Assembly: GCA_002686945.1 (NCBI GenBank)
Contig: NYYZ01000052.1
Span: 1-37,265, forward strand
Direction of reading: 5' to 3'
From: Planctomycetota bacterium
GTDB taxonomy: Bacteria > Planctomycetota > UBA1135 > GCA-002686595
Length of the DNA stretch: 37,265 bases
This document shows positions 31,478 through 37,265 of the stretch, piece by piece. A model generated the notes under the pieces. It was not told the DNA's origin. It searched no databases and saw only the letters and a program-made list of their open reading frames with translations. The first letter of the stretch is position 1. The number at the start of each line of letters is the position of its first letter. A program made the translations under genes and the position numbers.

Positions 31478-32593
31478 TCAGAAGAAGGTCACACTCACCG
31501 CGTCCGTGAAGTTGGAGGTAGTCCCGGGATTGTTGTCGGTGAACCACGCCTGGAAGTTCCATGTCTGTCCAGGAAGCAGCGGGGTCCGTCGCCAGGTTGG
31601 CAGTGCACTGGTGTTGACAGATATCTCAAGCGACCCTGTGGGCCCCGTGGAGGCGGCCTGGGAGACAAAACGGCCAAGGTTGCCACTGACGCAGAGGTTC
31701 CCCTGGCTGCCACCCGGCAGGGGAATGAACGTCTGTGCATCGCCCAACACGAAATAACCAAACTCATTCGCAGGAATCTGGAGTGCGAGCAGGGAGACAA
31801 GGTCCGCTTGCGCCAGGGGATTTCCGACGGCCTGGATATGCCCGCTTTGACCCGTGGAATTCACGGCGGCAGGAAAGCAGTACGTGCTACCGAGCTGAAT
31901 CACATCTGTGCCCTTCCTGAAGGTCACCTGATTCCAGTTGGCGATCGCAGTCCCACCGCTGGAACCGCTGCCCCAATTCATCCCGCCTGCCGGCGCAGAA
32001 CCACTCGACTGGGAATTGGGCCAAGGTCCCAACGCCACCCCATCGAACAAGAACTCTGCCACGGGGTTGGCCACTCCTGCGGGCTTGCGGAGAGCGAAGT
32101 TGTGATAGGCACCATTCATTGCACCTGGACAGACGAAACTCACCCCTGTCAGATGGTTGGAGGCCAGGACATCGGAGCCCTGAACCTCCAGCCAGAGCAG
32201 GTAGCGATCGTTGGCGGACGAAGTCCCCATGGCAAAATCAACAAAGACGCACAGTCCGTTACTCTGCACCAGCCGCAGATCAGCCGCCATTTCCCAGCCC
32301 CAGTCCATGGCCTGATCAAGATCCCCTTGAGAAAAGACCTGTCCGTAATGGGCTCGCGCCCCGCCGAAGGTCACCTGATCGTCAACCACCCAGGCATTCA
32401 AGCCGGTGGCACCATCAGGCGAGAGATCAGTCAACACCACTGCCCCATTCGATGGATCAGTCAGGGTCCAGCCCTGGGTCTGGGGATCGGGCGCCGTTGG
32501 GGGCGCGCCCGCAGTACCCGCCTGGTATTGGGCCATTGTGACCTGGGCGCCAGCAGGAGCAGCCAGGAGAACCGAGAGGAGAAGTGCACGCAT
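31478..32593 (-). CDS. Secreted protein with lineage-specific C-terminal beta domain
   Basis: 371 residues with a short signal peptide (RALLLSVLLAAPAGAQ). The N-terminal two thirds look like a concanavalin/LamG-like beta-sandwich (GWTLTDPSNGAVVLTDLSPD, GWEMAADLRLVQSNGLCVFV, YHNFALRKPAGVANPVAEFL), suggesting glycan or surface binding. From about residue 245 a distinct beta domain begins with STYCFPAAVNSTGQSG, continues with FGYFVLGDAQTFIPLPGGSQ then GNLCVSGNLGRF, and ends QTWNFQAWFTDNNPG then SNFTDAVSVTFF. I recall this same end domain in many exported proteins of Saltatorellus/Engelhardtia-type planctomycetes, where it may serve sorting or attachment; this is from memory and untested. No clear ribosome-binding site. 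The 198 bp upstream (32594-32791) contain no gene that I can see. Confidence 0.8.
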   Translation of the reverse strand: MRALLLSVLLAAPAGAQVTMAQYQAGTAGAPPTAPDPQTQGWTLTDPSNGAVVLTDLSPDGATGLNAWVVDDQVTFGGARAHYGQVFSQGDLDQAMDWGWEMAADLRLVQSNGLCVFVDFAMGTSSANDRYLLWLEVQGSDVLASNHLTGVSFVCPGAMNGAYHNFALRKPAGVANPVAEFLFDGVALGPWPNSQSSGSAPAGGMNWGSGSSGGTAIANWNQVTFRKGTDVIQLGSTYCFPAAVNSTGQSGHIQAVGNPLAQADLVSLLALQIPANEFGYFVLGDAQTFIPLPGGSQGNLCVSGNLGRFVSQAASTGPTGSLEISVNTSALPTWRRTPLLPGQTWNFQAWFTDNNPGTTSNFTDAVSVTFF

Positions 32594-32791
32594 GACAGGG
32601 GGTCCCCGGGGAGAAGAGAACGGTGAGTGAACACCGAGTCTAGGTCACACGCTCCATTCCCGCTGTAATACTGGGGTCCAGATGCTGTATCGCCGCCACA
32701 CAACGCCTCCAGGGAGTTGGAAGAAGAAGCCAAGAGCAGAGCCGGAGTCTCTGGGACTGCACCAACGACTGCTGGGAATCTGAACAGGCCG

Positions 32792-33652
32792 CTAGATCTC
32801 TACGCCCAGGGGCTTCAATGCAGCGAAGCCAAAGGCCATGGAGAGCAGCACGAAGGCCAACAGAACCGCGATCGGGCCAGACCCCGGTAGCCAGCCCAGG
32901 GGGCGCTCGGGATAGACCGTGCGAATCAAGGCGAAGGGGCTGTCGCCGGCAAAGGCGGGCTCGGCTGGCCAGAGCAATGCGCTCAGAAATCCGCGGCCGC
33001 GCTCTGGCTGCATCTCACGCTCAAGCCCTTCGATTCCCGCGTGCAGCAGTTTGGTTTCCGTGTGGGTGCCACTGGTAAACGAGATCTCATGGATGCCCGA
33101 CTTGATTGCGATCACTTCGATAAAGGCTCGGCCCTGGCCGGGAATGCGTACCAGGGGCGAAACGGCAACCACGCCCTCTGGAAGGTCCACGACAAGATCC
33201 CCGGCAGCACTCTTCATTGCAGATGTGAATTCAATCTCAAAGGTCGTGCCCTGACCTGCAAGACGATCGTCCTCGACAGTCTGCACGGCCACCGGCTCAA
33301 AGCCATAGCGCACAACAAGTTGGGCCGCCACCATTCCAAAAGGCACCATCAAGGGCAGGAACGGTCCAAAGTTCAGCACCACGTACTGCAGGTTGCGGTA
33401 GAGCACCTTGCCTATCGCTCTGCTGACCAGGCCGAGATCATCCTGGTAGATGCGAATCTCGATCATGTGCCCCTTGATCTTGTCCTTGGTGCTCTTGATC
33501 CCCGCCTGCCATGAGATGCGCTTGAAGACAACCAACGCCAAGACTCCAAAGACGCCGCTGACCAGAGTCAATGACAGCCAGGCCCCCACCACATCCAGTG
33601 GCGAAAGCAAGAGATCAAAGATCCGGTTGGTGAGAGAGTTGACGGCGTTCAT
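32792..33652 (-). CDS. Three-TM membrane protein with Oxa1/DUF106-like layout
   Basis: 286 residues. TM1 at about 18-43 (VVGAWLSLTLVSGVFGVLAL), then a charged cytoplasmic helical stretch (KSTKDKIKGHMIEIRIYQDD, about 53-72), an amphipathic helix, TM2 at about 90-115 (VVLNFGPFLPLMVPFGMVAA), a periplasmic beta-rich domain of about 130 residues, and TM3 at about 258-280 (GPIAVLLAFVLLSMAFGFAA). A TM followed by a basic coiled stretch and paired TMs recalls the Oxa1/YidC/DUF106 superfamily, but overall similarity was not tested. It is the last gene of a minus-strand set with two phosphodiesterases and a small RHH-like protein (35-bp gap), which suggests a joint membrane or envelope function. Confidence 0.78.
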   Translation of the reverse strand: MNAVNSLTNRIFDLLLSPLDVVGAWLSLTLVSGVFGVLALVVFKRISWQAGIKSTKDKIKGHMIEIRIYQDDLGLVSRAIGKVLYRNLQYVVLNFGPFLPLMVPFGMVAAQLVVRYGFEPVAVQTVEDDRLAGQGTTFEIEFTSAMKSAAGDLVVDLPEGVVAVSPLVRIPGQGRAFIEVIAIKSGIHEISFTSGTHTETKLLHAGIEGLEREMQPERGRGFLSALLWPAEPAFAGDSPFALIRTVYPERPLGWLPGSGPIAVLLAFVLLSMAFGFAALKPLGVEI

Positions 33653-33687
33653 TGAGTCTGGTCAGACCGGTTCCAGGCGTCCAACGG

Positions 33688-33882
33688 TCAGGAGATATAG
33701 CCGAGGCCCTTGAGCTTCTCGGTGATGTCATCGTCAGAACCAGCCTCGTCGAACTGGGAGACTTCGCGTTCGAGCACATGATGAATGAACTCTTCATGGC
33801 TTGCGTAGCCAGCCACTTCAGAGATCTTCTTGATGCGCTCCAAGAGGTCCTTGTCAATCTTGATTTTGTCGCCGCCAAACAT
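33688..33882 (-). CDS. Small ribbon-helix-helix-like protein with 'LGY' tail
   Basis: 64 residues from ATG 33882; AAGGA lies 6 nt upstream and fixes the start (the longer frame to 33915 is not needed). MFGGDKIKIDKDLLERIKKI gives one strand (KIKID) and a first helix, and SHEEFIHHVLEREVSQF a second helix, the strand-helix-helix order of Arc/CopG-type DNA-binding proteins. A short acidic linker follows (DEAGSDDD) and the end is TEKLKGLGYIS. The final L-x-x-L-G-Y is like the C-termini of sulfatase-fold proteins and is not usual for RHH regulators. It is placed 29 bp after the phosphodiesterase gene and 35 bp before the TM protein. It may regulate this operon or act as an adaptor. Confidence 0.75.
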   Translation of the reverse strand: MFGGDKIKIDKDLLERIKKISEVAGYASHEEFIHHVLEREVSQFDEAGSDDDITEKLKGLGYIS

Positions 33883-33911
33883 GGTGTGTCCTTGGGTCAG
33901 TGGGTTAGAGA

Positions 33912-36026
33912 TCACTTGAACGCCACGCGACCGTCCATCTTGGGCTCGGGCGCGACGCCGTAGTGATGCAGAATAGAAAGGGTGAGGTCCTCGAGGCGTG
34001 GGTCCTCAAGGGTGATCGGGAAATTCGTCAGCAGAGTGCCTTGCACGACTTCAGGGGCCATCAGGTGACTTCCGTTGAATGTGCCGCCTCTGTTGTCACT
34101 CAGGACAGCATGGGGGACACGGCCAAGTGAAGCCTCGTCAGAATTGCCATAGTTCGTGTTGTAGCCCACCAAGATGTCGGGGGCTTCTGCGAGGCGCTCA
34201 CCATTGTAGACCACGGTTGCCAGATCGGCGCGCAGCACGACCGGGGTTCCATCCGTGTCGCGCAACTCTTCGAGCTTGGATTTGATCTCGGCCAAGAGTG
34301 CGGGAGCGTCAGCGGCTTTCACGATGCCCTCGCTTTCGCGATCGGCCCGGTTGATGTAGAGGCCGTTGAAACCAATACCGTAGGCACGGGTCTTGGACCA
34401 GTCCACGGCTGCTTGGATGAAGACTGGCGCGTAAGAAGGATCATCTTCGGGCAGTTCCCGCTTGAACTCGTCCTTGAGGGCCAGGTAGCCGTTTTCCAGG
34501 AGCCAGGTGTTGAGGGCGAACTTACGCCGATAGGGAGCAAAGCCATGATCGCTCATGACCATGATTGCGGTTTCGGAGCCGATGCGTTGCCGCACCTTGC
34601 CCAGCACAGGATCCATCCGTAGGTAGAGATCATCGATCACATCCGACCAAGTGCTGCCGGGGCGGCCGGACCAGTCAGACGAGTCCTCGGCAGCCAAGGA
34701 CTCGTCGTGATAGGGATGCAGCCTGTCCGCATGGCGCCACATCATGTGCATGGAAAGATCCACTGACGAGTAGTAGAAGAAGAGCAAACCACCCTCCTTA
34801 CGATCCATGAAGTGCTCCAAGGCCACATCCAGCATGCGACCGCGCTCTTCGTAGACCAATGCCGCCTGACTCATGAACTCCGCATCGGTCAGCATGTGAT
34901 CTTTGAGACCGTTGACATCCTCAGCCATGCCCTGGGTGTAATACAGACCGATCAGCTCGGCCAATTCCGCCGAAGCCTCATCCGGAGCAGACACGGGCTG
35001 AATCGGAGCGCGAGGATCCACATTCACCGGAGAGGCGTATATCTCAAGCTCGGGCGTGATGCTGCGCACATAGAATCGCACGATGCCCGCCATGTCCGAC
35101 ATGCCGAGCGGCAGCATTGAAAAAGTCACTGGAACAAAGTCACTCCAGGCGCCGGCTTCCATCACCAGGGGCTGTGCGCCCTCGACGACAATGGCCACTG
35201 CTCCCGCTTCTTCGTCCACATAGAAATCCACGGCGGCCTGAGACCGATCACTGTGGGCTTGCCCTTCGGGAGGATCCTTGAAAGCATTTTCAGGTCCAAG
35301 AATCATGGTCCGCGCTACCCCGCGCACAACCCTCAGGGCGATCACCTTCTCCTGCCCCAAGTGTTGAGGACCCGGATCGGTGGTATAGAAAGTCGGCAAG
35401 CCATAGGCCGAGTCCACCGCTGGAGTCATCATGCCAGGGAAAGACCAACCCTGGCCCGGCTCCACCGGAAAGTTGATCGGCATGCGCCAGACATCCGAGG
35501 GCACTCCTGCATCGCCCAGGACTGTCCAGAATGCTCTTCCCGTACGGTTGGAATCACCTCCGGAAGAGGTGGGGAAACGGTAGGAACCGGGCAAAGAAAC
35601 ATGACCGGCGGCGGATTCGGTCACGGTGGAAGGGACCGGAGAGTAGGTCTTCGGGGAACGGTGAATGAAGTCAAAGACCCCATGCCCACCGGGGTTGCGG
35701 CCAGTGATGAAATTCGACCAGGCCACTGGACTCTGGGGCGGAGTCGAAGTTCCAAGAGACTGCACGCCGCCGCCATCCGCAATCAAGGCGCGGAAGTTCT
35801 TCATGCCCTCGGGATGACGCGCAATCACATCCGCCAGGATCTCTGGGTCGAGCCCATCAATACCAAGCACCACCAGACGAGGATGGGTGGTGGCACCTTC
35901 GCCAGCTATCACCTTTGCGGCGACACCAGCAGCAGGCCGGGCGGGCACCCGTTTAGGGACTGCGGTCAACAGCAGCACGGCCACCGTCGCCAGAGCCGGG
36001 TAAGCGGTCCAACGGGGCAATCTCAT
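33912..36026 (-). CDS. Exported alkaline-phosphatase-superfamily phosphodiesterase (NPP-like)
   Basis: 704 residues. An N-terminal hydrophobic segment (YPALATVAVLLLTAVPKRVP) precedes the type I phosphodiesterase fold: LVVLGIDGLDPEILADVI (metal Asp57), TPPQSPVAWSNFITGRNPGG, where Ser99 occupies the nucleophile position of the NPP T-F-P-N motif, GHGVFDFIHRSP, a middle insertion with a beta domain, YYSSVDLSMHMMWRHADRLH, and the metal site MVMSDHGFAPYRRKFALNTW. Such enzymes cleave phosphodiesters, phosphomonoesters or phosphonates in nucleotides, lipids or envelope polymers; the substrate is not evident. The start overlaps the stop of a paralogue by 4 bp (ATGA), making the two co-translated. Confidence 0.9.
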   Translation of the reverse strand: MRLPRWTAYPALATVAVLLLTAVPKRVPARPAAGVAAKVIAGEGATTHPRLVVLGIDGLDPEILADVIARHPEGMKNFRALIADGGGVQSLGTSTPPQSPVAWSNFITGRNPGGHGVFDFIHRSPKTYSPVPSTVTESAAGHVSLPGSYRFPTSSGGDSNRTGRAFWTVLGDAGVPSDVWRMPINFPVEPGQGWSFPGMMTPAVDSAYGLPTFYTTDPGPQHLGQEKVIALRVVRGVARTMILGPENAFKDPPEGQAHSDRSQAAVDFYVDEEAGAVAIVVEGAQPLVMEAGAWSDFVPVTFSMLPLGMSDMAGIVRFYVRSITPELEIYASPVNVDPRAPIQPVSAPDEASAELAELIGLYYTQGMAEDVNGLKDHMLTDAEFMSQAALVYEERGRMLDVALEHFMDRKEGGLLFFYYSSVDLSMHMMWRHADRLHPYHDESLAAEDSSDWSGRPGSTWSDVIDDLYLRMDPVLGKVRQRIGSETAIMVMSDHGFAPYRRKFALNTWLLENGYLALKDEFKRELPEDDPSYAPVFIQAAVDWSKTRAYGIGFNGLYINRADRESEGIVKAADAPALLAEIKSKLEELRDTDGTPVVLRADLATVVYNGERLAEAPDILVGYNTNYGNSDEASLGRVPHAVLSDNRGGTFNGSHLMAPEVVQGTLLTNFPITLEDPRLEDLTLSILHHYGVAPEPKMDGRVAFK

Positions 36027-37265
36027 GAGGGCACCCTGACTCCACCACGGTCGGCCAGTTTGTCCGTGGAAAGGGGTGTCACATGAGTGCGTTCGCCAAA
36101 TAGTGGCGCGCCCAGCATGTAGCCGGGAATATCCACGCCAAAGAGATCAAGCGCTGTGGGCGCCATGTCTGCCAGACAAGGCTGATCAGTATTGACCTTT
36201 CGGTTCGACCAGATCACGCCTGGTACGAGGCGCGGATCAACGCAGTGGTCACCGGACCAGCTCTTGGTGTTGTCACTGAAAATGTCCTCGGTGACCGAAC
36301 CTGTTGCGCAGTCCCAAGAATGCCGATAGCCGCGCTTGTAACCCAGCAACAATTCCGGGGCCAGATCCGCATAGGGTCCATCGTGAACTTCACGCGTCTG
36401 GAAGACCTCATTCATGATGGTCTCGCCGCTTTCTGGATCAACCAGTTGATCGAGCTTCCCTTGGATCTCGCGGGCCAGGGCGGGAGCCTCAGAAGGTTCC
36501 ACGATGCCACCGCGCTCGCGACCCTTCTTGTTCAAGAAGATACCCGTCAAGCCCAGGGTGAATGCGCGAGTCTTTTCCCAGTCAACATTCTCGAACCAGT
36601 CTCCAGAAGTGCGCGCGTCGTCCTTGAGCACAAGGTAGCCCTCATCCCGCAGCCAGGCGTTGATGTTCACGCCCCGACGGAAATTACAGAAGCCGTGGTC
36701 ACTGATGACCATGAAGACCGTGTCAGGGTCGTTGCCAACCTTCTCGCGCACCTCCACCAAGAAATCATCCATGCGCGCATAGAGGTCCGGGATCACATCC
36801 TTGAATTCAGTTGTGTCCTTGCCTTCGTTCGCCGGATGAGTGGGATCAAGGTAGCGATAGAACATGTGGCTGATGCGGTCGGTGGTGTCGAACACGCAGG
36901 TGACCATGCCCTTCTTGGTTTTCTCCAAAGCGTCCCAGAACATCTTCTTGCGCTCTTCAAAGATCAGCCAGGCCTGATCCAAGAACGCCTTCTCGTCGAT
37001 CACGCGCTCATTCAAGGCCCAAGTGTCTTCCGCCAGCCCAAGGGTGGCGTACTTGCCGATCATCTTGGACAGGTAGATCGAGTAGACAAAGGGCTCGGAA
37101 ATCGGCATGGCCGGCTTGTCCGGATCGATGTTGATTGGAGTGACATAGATTTCCACATCCTTGTCATCCCAGGTCTGAATGCGCAGGCGAGCTATCCCTT
37201 GCACGCCTCCGTCGAAGCTGACAGTCATCCAAGGGGTGTACTCTGCAAGACCTACCTGCACGCTG
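36023..37265 (-). CDS. Alkaline-phosphatase-superfamily phosphodiesterase, partial (N-terminus beyond window)
   Basis: The frame runs off the right edge; 413 codons plus stop are visible. The C-terminal two thirds of a paralogue of the next gene are present: EIYVTPINIDPDKPAMPISE (matching 'EIYASPVNVDPRAPIQPVS' in the neighbour), LAEDTWALNERVIDEKAFLD, CVFDTTDRISHMFYRYLDPT, MVISDHGFCNFRRGVNINAW and a metal-site region near SGDHCVDPRLVPGVIWSNR. The nucleophile region lies outside the window. Compared with the neighbour it has a 'DTTDRISHMFYR' signature closer to typical AP-family proteins and ends with a short C-terminal tail. Together the two form a tandem duplication that has diverged in sequence. 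Confidence 0.88.
   Translation of the reverse strand, partial: SVQVGLAEYTPWMTVSFDGGVQGIARLRIQTWDDKDVEIYVTPINIDPDKPAMPISEPFVYSIYLSKMIGKYATLGLAEDTWALNERVIDEKAFLDQAWLIFEERKKMFWDALEKTKKGMVTCVFDTTDRISHMFYRYLDPTHPANEGKDTTEFKDVIPDLYARMDDFLVEVREKVGNDPDTVFMVISDHGFCNFRRGVNINAWLRDEGYLVLKDDARTSGDWFENVDWEKTRAFTLGLTGIFLNKKGRERGGIVEPSEAPALAREIQGKLDQLVDPESGETIMNEVFQTREVHDGPYADLAPELLLGYKRGYRHSWDCATGSVTEDIFSDNTKSWSGDHCVDPRLVPGVIWSNRKVNTDQPCLADMAPTALDLFGVDIPGYMLGAPLFGERTHVTPLSTDKLADRGGVRVPS

Overview
The window looks like chromosome of a planctomycete, probably a marine or free-living one that is not a classical Pirellula-type strain. The evidence is a set of domains largely typical of the PVC superphylum: a DUF1501 protein, a planctomycete cytochrome-WD40 protein and a DUF1549/DUF1553 cytochrome giant in one operon; two 'Piru_Ver/sorbosone dehydrogenase-like' proteins; and repeated DUF1080 domains. 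A secreted protein at 31478-32593 carries a C-terminal domain that I associate, from memory, with the Saltatorellus/Engelhardtia (Poly30-like) lineage. The DNA is G+C-rich (not counted). I see no tRNA, rRNA, CRISPR array, insertion sequence or phage gene.

Layout. 1-5033: a truncated secreted thioredoxin-like gene whose frame continues through an internal TGA (candidate selenoprotein), then fructose-1,6-bisphosphatase, an M1-type metallopeptidase, an alpha/beta hydrolase and a TPR protein. 5182-14430: a probable extracytoplasmic sugar-oxidation and 3-keto-glycoside block. It holds a c-type cytochrome, a propeller protein with two DUF1080-like domains, a cyanophycinase-like S51 peptidase, a ThuA protein with two DUF1080 domains, and a large dehydrogenase-HEAT-cytochrome c protein. 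14517-18195: a small unknown protein, a secreted protein made of about eleven 'GNDxY' repeats, and a divergent lipoprotein-like sulfatase-fold protein that lacks the formylglycine cysteine. 18272-21136: two-subunit 2-oxoacid:ferredoxin oxidoreductase (korA-korB). 21424-22784: membrane-anchored rhodanese overlapping a CysQ-like phosphatase. 23037-29076: three-gene DUF1501/WD40/DUF1549-DUF1553 operon with 4-bp overlaps. 29281-32593: three secreted or anchored proteins on the minus strand (Cys-rich, helical-repeat, lineage-specific C-terminal domain). 32792-37265: a minus-strand operon of two tandem alkaline-phosphatase-superfamily phosphodiesterases, a small ribbon-helix-helix-like protein and a three-TM protein with an Oxa1/DUF106-like layout.

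How the parts work together. Most products are exported. The main themes are extracytoplasmic oxidation of sugars with c-type cytochromes as electron acceptors, breakdown of oxidised glycosides (DUF1080/ThuA), and hydrolysis of phosphate or sulfate esters. The central-metabolism genes (fbp, korAB, cysQ-like) sit between these modules. Genes are packed tightly: ATGA overlaps link operon members and convergent genes are often separated by only 5-14 bp. The ATGA overlaps also show TGA acting as an ordinary stop here, which makes the single conserved-frame TGA at 130-132 stand out.
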